From Symbiodinium natans (lineage: Eukaryota > Sar > Dinophyceae > Suessiales > Symbiodiniaceae), in contig CAJNDS010002077.1 in assembly GCA_905221605.1 (NCBI GenBank), positions 124,001 through 188,000 on the forward strand: a stretch of DNA of 64,000 bases. Reading direction: 5' to 3'. The notes under the pieces are model-generated. The model ran no database searches and was not told where the DNA came from. It saw nothing but the letters and a program-made list of their open reading frames with translations. Numbering within the stretch: position 1 is the first letter of the stretch; each line of letters opens with the position of its first letter. This document shows positions 43,301 through 49,314 of the stretch, piece after piece. Made by a program: the position numbers and the translations under genes.

Positions 43301-43810
43301 TTCCGTATTGGGGTCCTACTATACGGGAATCTTACTAATTGGGTGGGGGGGGGGTCCCCGAATTTCGTAAACCCCCGTGTCTGAAACAGCTCCGAGGTTC
43401 ACATCACCGCGATGAGTGTTTTGCCCAGGCCAGTATCCATGTTCACGATCGTGTTCTGCTCGCACACCTGCCTCGGAGCCAGCGCCCGCTTTTGCGAGAC
43501 GTACGTAGGTTCCCTAGGGCTGTGGAGACAGGACACGAGCCTCACCAGGTATAACTTGCTTCTACTTGCTATCCTGGAAAGACCCTAAACCCTAAACCCT
43601 AAACCCTAAACCCTAAACCCTAAACCCTAAACCCTAAACCCTAAACCCTAAACCCTAAACCCTAAACCCTAAACCCTAAACCCTAAACTAAACCCTGAAC
43701 CCTTAAACCCTAAGCCCTAAACAAGTAAACCCTTAACCCTCGGCTGGCCTGAAGGCCTGCACTTGGTACTCGCGTGGGGCCGGGGTGCCGGTCCAAACTG
43801 GCGCCGGGGC
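25170..43810 (-). CDS. Split gene for a Dicer-like DECH-box SF2 RNA helicase (at least 15 micro-exons)
   Basis: Seen: minus-strand exons carry, in family order, PREYQVQ, NTIVNMDTGLGKT, VPTVQLAKQQ, VIVATGQL, DECHH, LGLTAS, AYPLAATINHYLG, VATPALEEG followed by IDVPSCNVVIR, and SHIQGAGRARKK. Reading phase agrees across all nine joined N-terminal exons (43810 to 37504) and all six joined C-terminal exons (28480 to 25620). Known: DECH in motif II, LGLTAS in motif III, EEGxDVPxCN in motif V and QGxGRAR in motif VI mark the Dicer/RIG-I/FANCM-type superfamily 2 helicases, ATPases that bind double-stranded RNA or branched nucleic acid. The long stretch between motifs III and IV matches the position of the helical insertion domain of Dicer and RIG-I. 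Inferred: a Dicer-like helicase in RNA silencing or RNA surveillance. I saw no PAZ or RNase III exon, so it may be helicase-only, or those domains may lie outside the exons I recognised. First and last exons are not known. Confidence 0.88.
25573..25620 (-). CDS. Helicase exon after motif VI
   Basis: Reads DARIFYFENNWEQE from acceptor GATGCAG. In Dicer-like helicases motif VI is followed by a strand of this kind. The 3' end is either a GA donor after GAG or a GT donor near 25571. The frame continues open into a probable intron. Confidence 0.85.
26422..26483 (-). CDS. Helicase exon: motif VI
   Basis: 62 bp reading YDAFYTAKSHIQGAGRARKK. QGxGRAR is motif VI with both arginine fingers present. 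The acceptor is CTAGCAG. A GA donor (GACGGC) is the one that joins KK in frame to DARIFYFEN, and GGAC repeats at both intron ends. Confidence 0.93.
26581..26616 (-). CDS. Helicase exon: motif V, second half (36 bp)
   Basis: Only 36 bp, reading IDVPSCNVVIR. IDVPxCNxVIR is the diagnostic continuation of motif V in Dicer/RIG-I helicases. The acceptor is GCAGCAG and the donor is GC (GCGCGC), splitting a Cys codon that the next exon completes. It is one of the shortest exons in the gene. Confidence 0.92.
26789..27214. repeat. Compound microsatellite in a helicase intron
   Basis: (CT)n, (TA)n, about 17 CATA units, then ACGTACAT units, CATGCATA units and (AC)n. It lies inside the intron that splits motif V. 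Cys/Met/Tyr frames through it are shadows. Confidence 0.95.
27361..27424 (-). CDS. Helicase exon: motif V, first half
   Basis: 64 bp reading ALRAFAEGICPVMVATPALE and EG. VATxxLEEG starts motif V. The GC donor (GCAGGG) splits the Gly codon, and the next exon restores EEGIDVP. The intron below carries long microsatellites (26789-27214). Confidence 0.92.
27821..27875 (-). CDS. Helicase exon: motif IVa region
   Basis: 55 bp, phase 2 to 0, reading YLSGVNSMSSAGQQKDRD, the S/T-G-x-x-S-x-x-x-QQ segment found upstream of motif V in Dicer-like helicases. The acceptor is AACGCAAG and the donor is GT (GTTTGA). It joins in frame to ALRAFAEG. Confidence 0.88.
28419..28480 (-). CDS. Helicase exon: motif IV region
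   Basis: 62 bp, phase 0 to 2, reading ADDAYPLAATINHYLGKSVT. AYPLA-INHYLG corresponds to the helix after motif IV. The donor is GT (GTACCTGGG), and the same GTACCTG heptamer opens the next exon, so the intron is bounded by a direct repeat. I first considered glucose-6-phosphate dehydrogenase (DHYLGK) and rejected it on context. Confidence 0.8.
29768..29839 (-). CDS. Helicase exon just before motif IV
   Basis: Minus-strand frame RAQEVLVQLLKDFYGTLAYF. A helix of this kind precedes the motif IV strand in Dicer-like helicase C-terminal lobes. The acceptor is CCCTTAG; candidate donors are GC after TTTTACG or a later site. No exon carrying the expected hydrophobic strand of motif IV was firmly found between here and 28480; 28635-28685 (FIFDVKSTL) is a weak candidate. 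Confidence 0.6.
30160..30238 (-). CDS. Possible exon before the 30.26-30.50 kb TTTAGGG array
   Basis: G/C-rich segment that can read TGKAAWDSLCPTSEAATSG on the minus strand or LPEVAASLVGHRESQAALPV on the plus strand. It is flanked by an intron-like poly-G run and the array. Strand is unresolved; I favour minus because it lies inside the helicase gene. Confidence 0.35.
30257..30512 (+). repeat. TTTAGGG array with TTAGGG units
   Basis: About 34 units, mostly TTTAGGG with several 6-bp TTAGGG units (the vertebrate-type hexamer) mixed in. Confidence 0.95.
30945..31050. mobile_element. AAGGGTACCCTTTTT dispersed repeat
   Basis: ACAAGGGTACCCTGTTTTTG, TTTATAAGGGAACCC and AAAGAAAGGGTA...CCAGTGGG recur, in the same order, at 40170-40300 and 63745-63845 and more weakly at 2236-2350. 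Confidence 0.6.
31046..31128 (-). CDS. Probable helicase-region exon abutting a fold-back element
   Basis: Minus-strand frame KYARFHQKLADSARVSEAEA with 23 of 25 G/C third positions. The acceptor (AAATGAG) lies in the left arm of a fold-back repeat at 31118-31238. The plus strand is also open (PDVASASDTLAESASFWW), so strand is inferred from the surrounding gene. Confidence 0.5.
31118..31238. mobile_element. CTTGGAGG fold-back element
   Basis: The left arm CTTGGAGGCTCATTTGGGTA and right arm GTACCCATGAACCTCCAAG are near reverse complements around TAGGGTAACTTATAGG and CTTGTTTAGG. Related elements at 44905-45005 and 58820-58940 share AGTAGG-TAACT and ACCTTxTTTxGGxxxCTT. A partial copy lies near 29515-29580. 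Confidence 0.8.
32609..32685 (-). CDS. Helicase insertion-domain exon
   Basis: Minus-strand frame with VARLIDKAERVFDQASLKF, an amphipathic helix typical of this insertion domain. Possible acceptors lie after GCGCAAG or GTTGCAAG, and a GC donor is possible after GATCAG. Exact ends are not fixed. Confidence 0.6.
33108..33275. repeat. 74-bp direct duplication
   Basis: AGAGCTGCCTTGGTGTGTAC recurs at about 33145 and 33219, and GAAATGAGAGAAATGGA recurs 74 bp apart as well. The 66-codon plus-strand frame starting here is made partly of this repeat. Confidence 0.85.
33603..33693 (-). CDS. Helicase insertion-domain exon
   Basis: Minus-strand frame containing LGEAYTQNDQSPLWDC and then RQDIDRLALG. Starting at acceptor CACGAG it is in phase with the exon at 34264-34333. 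The 3' end is uncertain: a GC donor near 33616 or a GA donor near 33603. Third positions are G/C-rich. Confidence 0.65.
34020..34250 (-). repeat. CCCTAAA arrays
   Basis: Two CCCTAAA runs (34025-34055, 34140-34245) left of exon 34264-34333. Confidence 0.9.
34264..34333 (-). CDS. Helicase insertion-domain exon
   Basis: 70 bp with SQFLALRQRCCEELRVLLQ, a strongly helical Leu/Arg/Glu-rich segment like the insertion-domain helices of Dicer. The acceptor is CTCCGCAG and the donor is GT (GTGAAT). It lies between a CCCTAAA array and the TTTTGGGG array. The plus strand also reads open (KNSELLAAALPQREEL), so the strand call rests on its place inside the minus-strand gene. Confidence 0.65.
34370..34612 (+). 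repeat. TTTTGGGG(G) array
   Basis: About ten TTTTGGGGG units, five TGTTGGGGG units, then about nine TTTTGGGG units, ending in TTTAGG. TTTTGGGG is the telomere repeat of hypotrich ciliates. Val/Leu/Gly and Phe/Trp/Gly frames are shadows. Confidence 0.97.
35560..35588 (-). CDS. Short candidate exon before a textbook GTAAGT donor
   Basis: Minus-strand bases read EPPKELIDRR and end at the best 5' splice consensus I saw in the window (GAGAG before GTAAGTGC). It lies where the helicase insertion domain should continue. Length and membership are uncertain. Confidence 0.35.
35885..35975. mobile_element. ATGGTCCCT family element
   Basis: CTTAGGGTAGATACCATGGT CCCTTAG at the left and TTCATGGGCCCATGAAACTG at the right; shares its opening with 34975-35030. 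Confidence 0.55.
36027..36096 (-). CDS. Candidate exon in the helicase insertion region
   Basis: 70 bp minus-strand frame with TPQASEARLQQF and then RSQQPCWHPFG, G/C-rich third positions, acceptor CCCTCAG and a GT donor (GTAATA). The amphipathic helix fits the helical insertion domain between motifs III and IV. Its phase does not simply match the exon at 34264-34333, so at least one exon lies between them. Confidence 0.5.
36290..36360 (-). CDS. Candidate exon in the helicase insertion region
   Basis: Minus-strand frame with KREPEVEVSKPGPTT ending at a GT donor (ACAG before GTACCG). The charged, Pro-containing composition suits a linker after motif III. Position and strand fit the helicase gene, but the boundaries and its link to other exons are not proven. 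Confidence 0.4.
36795..36875. repeat. ATAATAAGGGCCCATACTTC repeat, copy 2
   Basis: ATAATAAGGGCCCATACTTC, GGATCCC and a following AAGGG-AAGGGAC block match 12065-12155 on the same strand over about 80 bp. Confidence 0.75.
37504..37580 (-). CDS. Helicase exon: motif III
   Basis: 77 bp, phase 0 to 2, containing GVKVLGLTASYLNG. LGLTASxLNG is almost the exact motif III signature of Dicer helicases. The acceptor is CCATAG and the donor is GT (AAG before GTACGC). A TTTAGGG array adjoins on the left (37385-37495), opposite to the usual orientation next to exons here. Confidence 0.92.
38017..38510 (+). repeat. TTTAGGG arrays with a G/C-rich insert
   Basis: Arrays at 38017-38095 and 38245-38510 enclose a patch (38140-38235) that reads open on both strands: minus QEPRAWELPGLELPRAASLG, plus AHAPPFRGSRHEGAPTPAAP. 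It may be another helicase exon but I could not fit it. Confidence 0.8.
38988..39046 (-). CDS. Helicase exon: motif II, second half
   Basis: 59 bp reading HHAVGSHPFVSLMWPWLHS after completing the Cys codon. DECHHAxxxHP is the classic Dicer-type continuation. The acceptor is GCCGAG and the GT donor follows TCG. The opposite strand also has a persuasive frame (38823-39149, Ser/Arg-rich), but the motif and phase evidence decide for the minus strand. Confidence 0.88.
39616..39676 (-). CDS. Helicase exon: motif II, first half
   Basis: 61 bp reading AVTEWGFLPLEQ and then LSLLILDE plus the first base of the Cys codon. The intron interrupts motif II inside that codon. The GC donor (GCCGCC) is required, because joining T to GT of the next exon gives DECHH. 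The acceptor is CTGGCAG. DECH is the Walker B variant of the Dicer/RIG-I group. Confidence 0.9.
40170..40300. mobile_element. AAGGGTACCCTTTTT dispersed repeat
   Basis: ACAAGGGCACCCTTTTTGGT, then GGGGATTCTAAGGGAACCCC and AAAAAAGGGCCTACTCCCAG, with short inverted ends (GGGAGTA/CTACTCCC). Confidence 0.6.
40351..40570 (+). repeat. TTTAGGG array with homogenised TTAAGGG block
   Basis: TTTAGGG units, then about six and later about four consecutive TTAAGGG units, then TTTAGGG again. Confidence 0.95.
40586..40669 (-). CDS. Helicase exon: motif Ib region
   Basis: 84 bp, phase 0 to 0, containing WAKLLQGHQVIVATGQLAMQ. HQVIVATGQ matches the HQVLVMT-type strand before motif II in Dicer proteins. The acceptor is CATGGAG and the donor is GT (GTACCC). 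A telomere-like array lies immediately to the left on the plus strand (40351-40570). Confidence 0.88.
41150..41275 (-). repeat. CCCTAAA array with CCCTTAA units
   Basis: Mirror of the composition at 40351-40570: CCCTAAA followed by CCCTTAA units. Confidence 0.9.
41940..41983 (-). CDS. Helicase exon between motifs Ia and Ib
   Basis: 44 bp reading IQVADVTGGTIAAT, corresponding to the V-x-x-x-x-G segment found between motifs Ia and Ib in Dicer-like proteins. The acceptor is GTCTCAG and the donor is GC (ACG before GCAGAC). It starts in phase 1 and ends in phase 0, matching both neighbours. Confidence 0.8.
42398..42465 (+). repeat. TTTAGGG array
   Basis: About nine units, just 3' (sense strand) of the motif Ia exon. 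Confidence 0.95.
42495..42558 (-). CDS. Helicase exon: motif Ia
   Basis: Reads VPTVQLAKQQASYIQ and then ATSTAA (64 bp, phase 0 to 1). VPTxxLxxQQ is motif Ia of Dicer/RIG-I helicases. The acceptor is CCCTGAG. The only donor that keeps frame with the next exon is GA (GACAGG), which is non-canonical outside dinoflagellates. Confidence 0.85.
42846..42896 (-). CDS. Helicase exon between motifs I and Ia
   Basis: Reads AKKYLEQRPRSNRSVKL (17 codons, phase 0 to 0). The GT donor falls after TTA, so SVKL joins directly to VPT of the next exon, giving the hydrophobic strand expected before motif Ia. The start may instead lie at 42906, using acceptor TTGCCAG and adding CFE. Codon use is less G/C-rich than in the neighbouring exons. 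Confidence 0.7.
43300..43386. mobile_element. TTATTGGGGTCCT repeat after the motif I exon
   Basis: GTATTGGGGTCCTACTATAC, a poly-G run and TTCGTAAACCCCCGTGT match the family. It sits about 20 bp inside the intron following the motif I exon. Confidence 0.75.
43408..43488 (-). CDS. Helicase exon: motif I (Walker A)
   Basis: 27 codons including NTIVNMDTGLGKTLIA. GLGKT is the phosphate-binding loop, and NTIV before it is typical of Dicer helicase domains. The acceptor is GCAAAAG. The donor is GT directly after GCG, or GA two bases later; the latter would add one codon and pair with an acceptor at 42907. The intron start carries a copy of a dispersed repeat (43300-43386). A plus-strand frame over the same bases is a shadow. 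Confidence 0.9.
43582..43740 (-). repeat. CCCTAAA array
   Basis: About 15 perfect units and several variants, left of the Q-motif exon. Confidence 0.97.
43757..43810 (-). CDS. Helicase exon: Q-motif
   Basis: Reads APAPVWTGTPAPREYQVQ (18 codons, phase 0 to 0). PREYQ matches the Q-motif position of Dicer-type helicases (R-x-Y-Q). The acceptor is GGGCCAG and the inferred donor is GC (CAG before GCCTTC). The exon sits between a CCCTAAA array on its left and a TTTAGGG array on its right. Joined to the next exon it gives PREYQVQ then RALAPRQ, the expected spacing to motif I. Confidence 0.82.
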
Positions 43811-43821
43811 CTGGCCCGGCT

Positions 43822-44035
43822 AGGGGTTTAGGGTTTAGGGTTTGGGGTTTAGGGTTTAGGGTTTAGGTAGGGTTTAGGGTTTAGGGTTTAGGGTTTGGGG
43901 TTTAGGGTTTGGGGGTTTGGGGTTTAGGGCTTGGGGTTTAGGATTCAGGGTTTGGCGTTTGGGGTCTGGGGTCTGGGGTTTGGGGTTTAGGGTTTTGGGG
44001 GTTCAGGGTTTAGAGTTCAGGGTTTAGGGCTTTAA
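43822..44035 (+). repeat. TTTAGGG/TTTGGGG array
   Basis: About 28 units with TTTGGGG, TCTGGGG and TTCAGGG variants, right of the Q-motif exon and convergent with 43582-43740. Confidence 0.95.
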
Positions 44036-44249
44036 ACCCTTACCCCTTGATACCCCGAACCCTGTCCCGGGGCTTCAGGCTTCATGTCCTAAGCCCTAAT
44101 GGCCTTCGGCTTGAGGCTTCATACTTCAAGCCCTGTAGGCCCTAAACCCGTACACCCCTGAACCCATACACCCTTACATCCCGAAACCCCTTATAACCCT
44201 AAACCCCTTAAGCCCTCCGCGCAGGCCGAAGATGAAGCCTAAACTTCCT

Positions 44250-44316
44250 GATCCCTCAGCTTGCTGGCCTTGGAGTGCAGCTCCTTCGGCTCCCTTGCCC
44301 TGTGCAGGTCTGCGTT
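44250..44316 (-). CDS. Exon upstream of the helicase Q-motif
   Basis: Minus-strand frame NADLHRAREPKELHSKASKL with mostly G/C third positions and acceptor CCCCAAG. It is highly charged and probably helical. It could belong to the N-terminus of the helicase gene or to the 3' end of the gene upstream. Confidence 0.55.
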
Positions 44317-44904
44317 CTTGGGGTTGCTTGGGGTAGCTTGGGAGTGGGCCACCTATTCAGCCAGAAGGTGTGTTCCAAACCCCTTGTGCCCTGAAGTAAC
44401 GGGGATAAAACGCGAAAGCCACCCTCAGCCCCAACATCTGGCATAGAAGTGCTTCTTTCCGCATAAGGGCAAGCTTCCTAAAGACTCACCGGGCTTCGCC
44501 AGCTCATAGTCGGAATTATAGTAAGGGCTTGAGGCGCTAAATCCTAAACCCTCTCAAGCCCTAAACCCCTGCATCCGATGACGCCGGGCTCTGGCCTCCC
44601 AAATGCTTTCCTACAAATGCCGCTTGGCCCGTCAGCCCAACTTCCACAAGCAGAATGAAGAGTGAGTCAGTTCACAGCTCAAGTCAAGTCAGAAAATATG
44701 GGTTCCTTCCTGGGTGCCTAACGTATAACAATCTTCAAGGGGGGATGTATTATGACAGTGATCCTAGACAAAACAACACGAATTTCCCGCCTGACCAGTA
44801 GTGAACCATCCCTGGCGATCCAAAAGCAGCCCCCCCCCCCCCCCCCCCCCTCAAACCTGTCTCGGGCCAACTCCACCATGTCTTCCTGCAGCATGCTGAC
44901 GGGC

Positions 44905-45005
44905 TTACTTAGAGGATCATGGGCACTTAATAGTAGGGTTATAAGTAGGATAACTATGGTTAAGACCTTGTTTAGGGCACTTGTGATTTTACCTATAAAA
45001 GCTTC
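44905..45005. mobile_element. CTTGGAGG-family element, diverged
   Basis: CTTACTTAGAGGATCATGGG then ATAAGTAGGATAACTATGGT and GACCTTGTTTAGGGCACTTG; same order of blocks as 31118-31238. Confidence 0.65.
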
Positions 45006-45102
45006 CGAACCCCAATCCCTGAAACTTCAACTCATGCCAAAGCGCCTTAACCCTCAACCCGAAACCCTCAACCCTAAACCCTGAACCCTAAACCCTAAAC
45101 GC

Positions 45103-45165
45103 GAGTTCAACCTTCCCACCCTCTCCCGACTTCAAGCTTCAGCCCCCAAGCCGAAGCCGTTGGCC
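45103..45165 (-). CDS. Possible exon framed by telomere-like arrays
   Basis: Minus-strand frame PTASAWGLKLEVGRGWE between a CAG acceptor and a GT donor (GTTGAAC), with CCCTAAA on the left and TTTAGGG on the right. No function recognised. Confidence 0.4.
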
Positions 45166-45424
45166 CTGAACTCTTGTAAGCCCTTCGGGTTTGGGGTTTA
45201 GGGTTTCGGGTTTAGGGTTTCGGGGGGTTTAGGGTTAAGGATTTCGGGTTTAGGTTTAGGGTTTAGGGTTAGGGTTGATGATTTAGGGTTTGGGTTCTCA
45301 ACCGGGAACCTTCTTCCAGAATCAGGAATGGCCCCGGATTGCAGGACTGTTTGAAGGCTCATGTGCAGATAGCAGTGGGATTTCTGGCTGTGGGTTTAGG
45401 GAACTACACACCTGAGCCTCCTAG

Positions 45425-45476
45425 TTGAGGTCAGATCTTGGGAAGCGGGAACGTGGGGAAGCGCGGGCAGGGAGTC
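45425..45476 (-). CDS. Possible exon, Pro/Leu-rich
   Basis: Minus-strand frame DSLPALPHVPASQDLTST after acceptor GCGAAAG. Third positions are G/C-biased. It reads like a linker; no domain seen. Confidence 0.4.
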
Positions 45477-46152
45477 CTTTCGCAGACCGCCAAAACCCAA
45501 ACCCATCTCCCCAAATCAAAGCTTCCCGGCTCTGAGTCCCAATATAGGATTTAGGGTTTAGGGTTTAGGGTATAGGGTATAGGGTATAGGGTTTAGGGTC
45601 CGAATCTAGCACTGGCAACGGCCTCGCTCCCTTGTTTGCACTAGCGGGCGGGCAGTGTAAAGATTACGTACTAGTTCTTAGTAGGCAATTGAGTCCCGGT
45701 ATCCCCAAATACAACTCGCCATGCGATTCAGCTGCGATTATGTAGTATGTAAGGAACTTAAACCAGTGGTCACCTACTCATCTTCTGCCCTCGACGATAG
45801 ACGAGCGGGAAATACAGCACATGGAAAAGCAGGAGAATGCTCACATGCAACAGCTCTAGCCCGACTGTTAGCTTCAAGCCTCTATGCCATTCCATAGAGT
45901 CCATGGAGTCAAACAAAACAGCTTGGAAGTCACTGAGTATGCCTTGATGCCCTAAACCACGTCTCACGTTCCCAGTGGGCTGCCTAAACCCTAAACTCCT
46001 AGGCCCTTACGCCTAAGCCCTTACCAGCACTTCCACTTTAAGTTTCTCGCTGCATGCTGAGGGTGCATAGGCCGCCACTTGATGGCCAGACCCTCTGCCA
46101 GGTTCACCGATTAGGTTGCAAGGGGTTGGGCAAGCTGTCTAGATGTCTTTAG

Positions 46153-46255
46153 CCAAACCCTAAACCCTAAACCCTAAACCCTAAACCCTAAACCCTAAAC
46201 CCTAAACCCTAAACCCTAAACCCTAAACCCGAAACCCTAACCCCTGAACCCTAAA
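46153..46255 (-). repeat. CCCTAAA array
   Basis: About 12 units, left of the CxxxxCxxC exon at 46290-46343. Confidence 0.95.
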
Positions 46256-46289
46256 ATGTTTAACCACCAACAAAGGGAATCCCGGCAGC

Positions 46290-46343
46290 CTGCTCGTAGC
46301 GATGGCCACAGAAGATGCACTCGGCCGTCGCGCAGCCTTTGCG
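46290..46343 (-). CDS. Exon with a CxxxxCxxCxxH zinc-binding-like motif
   Basis: 18 codons, phase 0 to 0, reading RKG then CATAECIFCGHRYEQ. Two Cys, a third Cys and a His with short spacing look like half of a zinc ribbon or knuckle. The acceptor is GACAAAAG and the donor is GC (CAG before GCTGCC). A plus-strand frame of 96 codons covers the same place and I take it as a shadow. Confidence 0.6.
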
Positions 46344-46814
46344 CTTTTGTCGTCCGGGAAATGGAGTAATATTCGAGCATGAGGCCTTGCATTCACCTCT
46401 TAACGCCTTATATGCATCCAACAAAAGCTCATCAGTGAAACGTCAGAGTCCCCAAATCATGCCGCGGAAATGCCTGTCGGGGAGGCTGGCAGATTGGTCG
46501 CAATATTGTCGGAGCACTCTACACGATCCCGTGCAGGCGAACTTTCGCCCTCCGTATTGTGAAGGGCATGGTACTCAGTCCTCATCTGAGGTCAACATTA
46601 CCTAGAACGCTTTCCGAGTGAGGATGCAGCTGCGTTGAGAACGAGGTCTTTGAGACTCCACGAATGGAATTGAAGATCTCAGTCCTCTGCCTGCAACCGG
46701 ATGTTAAACTCGCCTTCAAGCCCTAAACCCTAAACTCTACAACCCCAAACCCCAACCTTGATTCATCCATAAGCCCTAAACCCTACAAAAGGCCAAGCAC
46801 CTCAAGTTCCAAAT

Positions 46815-47052
46815 CAGGGTTTAGGGTTAGGGTTTAGGGTTTAGGGTTTAGGGTTTAGGGTTTAGGGTTTAGGGTTTAGGGTTTAGGGTTTAGGGTGTAG
46901 GGTGTAGGGTTTAGGGTTGATTGGAAGCAGCTCAGTAGCGGCTGCAGAAAGCCACGCTTCCCCGGCATCGGTCCCTGGACGGGCTTAAGAGGTTTAGGGT
47001 TTAGGGTTTCAGGTTTCAGGTTTAGGGTTTAGGGTTTAGGGTTTAGGGTTAA
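46815..47052 (+). repeat. Two TTTAGGG arrays around a G/C-rich insert
   Basis: Arrays at 46815-46920 and 46990-47052 enclose a patch that reads PMPGKRGFLQPLLSCFQS (minus) or SSVAAAESHASPASVPGRA (plus). Exon status unresolved. Confidence 0.85.
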
Positions 47053-47059
47053 ACTTAGG

Positions 47060-48320
47060 GTGTCGAAACTGAGGTCTGTTCTTGCGAGGGTCAGGCGCTG
47101 TGGCTTGAAAAGCCCGGGCTCGGAATGTTCAGCACTTGGTTTTGGGCCTCTTGGGCTCGGAAGATTCCGTGCCCGATCTACCAAGCTGTGCACAGTGAGG
47201 ACTGCATACAGTGAGGAAGTAAAGCTGCAAAATCTTGATTTTCAATTTTTTTGCGCAGCAGTGTCGCAAAGACGTATACCACGAACAACACAAATTCAAA
47301 CTCACATTCCCTCAGTGCCCTCAGCACCAGCGACGGATTCAGGTTCGCAGACTTGACTACTTTCTCTTGAGAGCTTCCTTGTCATCACGGTATAGCAGCT
47401 AAAAACAGAACAACACATCCAAAATCATAGACCCCAAATCCCTAAACCCCAAACCCTTGAACCAGCAAAGTTCTAGAACTCAAGCTCAATGGCCAAAAAC
47501 AACTATTCCGCACCTGCGGCAAGCTGCCTTATGAAGGGCAGGTGCCTTGAACCCGGGCAGGTTGAGTGTTTAGGGGCACATATGGCTTTGTAGTAGAGTG
47601 GCCTATAGGGTAGCAGGGTGCTCATACGGTGTATGTTCTGTATGGAGTGCCGGTGAAAACTGACCTCGGTAGACCGTACTAACAGGGCAAGTTTGGGAGT
47701 TGTTTAAGGTTTGGGGTTTGGGGCTTTCTGCTCATTTAGGCTGCGAAGGCCCGGAGCCCCGCTAAATTAAGCAAAGCAGCAGCATAGAAGCCCTAAACCT
47801 TGAGCCCTAAACGAAACCCGGAAGCCCCCCACTGCTTAAACCTACAACCTAGATTAGTTGGTGTTGCTGGCCCGAGCCCTGGAGCCTTACGTGTAGGCAA
47901 CTGAGGACCCGAACTCCTAAAGCAGGGCTCCTTCAGCACTACAAGGAAGCTGTTTGGGTTTCGGGACCAGGAGGGCATTTTGAGAAGCGGGAAAAAAAAA
48001 GGTGTGATTTCTCGGGATTGGGGATTCTGGGGTCTTTTTCAAATGGGGGATGTAAGGCGTTTGAGTTCGCCACGAGTACCGCTGGGGTCTCTGCAGGGGG
48101 TTTAAATATAAGGTTTAATGAGTGTGGGTTTAATCTTCGAGCTTGTGCGCGAAAATCGGCGGTCTACATGAATGCCTACACGCGTCAATCCCAACTTCAG
48201 CGTAGCCCGAAGTTGAACGTACAAATGCATGCATGTAAGAGATGTGTAACAGCTGTGTATACATGCACCTTTAGATATTGTTACGTATAACTTGTATATG
48301 GCTATCACCAAACAATTACA
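47060..48320. other. Intron/intergenic stretch, no firm exon
   Basis: Open frames on the plus strand (47060-47356) and minus strand (47793-47978) lack codon bias. An A run lies at 47992-48000. Telomere-like units are rare. Confidence 0.35.
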
Positions 48321-48323
48321 AGC

Positions 48324-48523
48324 CTCTGTCATCGCAAGGTGGAAGCTCGAAGGCGCAAGCTGAGTGCGGCGCGCTGCATTTGAAGCACTGGAGCTCATCA
48401 TCGCAGTCCGAATCAGAGCTGATGGATGCCATGGAGGCGATATGCTGGAGCTTCGGGCTTCTTTCCTCCCTGAGCCCGAATTCCCGCCTTTGTTTGTCGC
48501 GATGGCATTTGACACATTGGGGC
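48324..48523 (-). CDS. Exon encoding a Cys-pair (zinc-binding-like) protein segment
   Basis: A 200-bp minus-strand exon, long for this locus. It begins with CVKCHRDKQRREFGLREE, continues through a Ser/Asp-rich stretch and reaches CDDELQCFKCSAPH. Two C-x2-C pairs about 38 residues apart suggest a zinc-binding module. The acceptor is AAAAAG and the donor is GC (GAG before GCTTGT). It could be in the same transcript as the exon at 46290-46343. Both other frames on this strand and the plus-strand frame are less protein-like. Confidence 0.7.
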
Positions 48524-49314
48524 CTTTTTAGGGCTTAGGGCTGCTCATTTTGCTGGTCCTGAAATGGTTTTTGTGGTCTTCGGGCTTCGAGTGGAACTTG
48601 CTGCTGAAGGCTAGCATTCCGGAGGTTGGAGGCAAGTTCTTCAGCGACATCGTTTAAAAGGAAGGGCGGGACAGGCTGTCCTCTGGATCCAGAGCTTCGG
48701 AAGCTAGTCGTACCGTACCAGCCTGCTCGAATCCCCCAATCCAACATCCGTCTGTGACATGCTGCTGACCCCTAAACCCCAAAGCTCAGGGTGTAGGTTT
48801 TTGGGGTTTTGAAGGGCTGCTGAAGGCTTTGTCGGTTTAGAGAGTTTATAAAGGTCTTTGGCTTAAGGCCACAAAAACCTTCTGGACAAGCACAAAGCAT
48901 AGAGGCAAGCGTTTAGCAATTAGCACTCTTGCTTTTCCCAAAAAAACCCTGCAACCCCGCAAGCCGCAAACGCCAGAAAGCAAGAACAACACCCGGAAAA
49001 CCCTAAAAAACACCCGAAACCCTGAATCCTAAACCCTGCGCCCTAAACCCTGCATCCGAAACCTAAACTCTAAAAAAAATGCCCGAAACCCCAACCGCCT
49101 AAGTAGGGCTTACATGGCCAGGGCCCCCGAGCCATCCCACCAGGTACGCACCACAGATGCCTGCACCTCCCAGAACTTGCAGGGCAACATTTTGGGTTTG
49201 TGGGGTTTGTGAGGCTTCCGGGGCTTGTAGGGCTTGTAGGGTAACGTCTGTAGGGTCTGTAGGGTTGCTAGAGTTTGGAGGGTTTTGTTCCTGACGGCTT
49301 CTAAGCCCCTGGAT

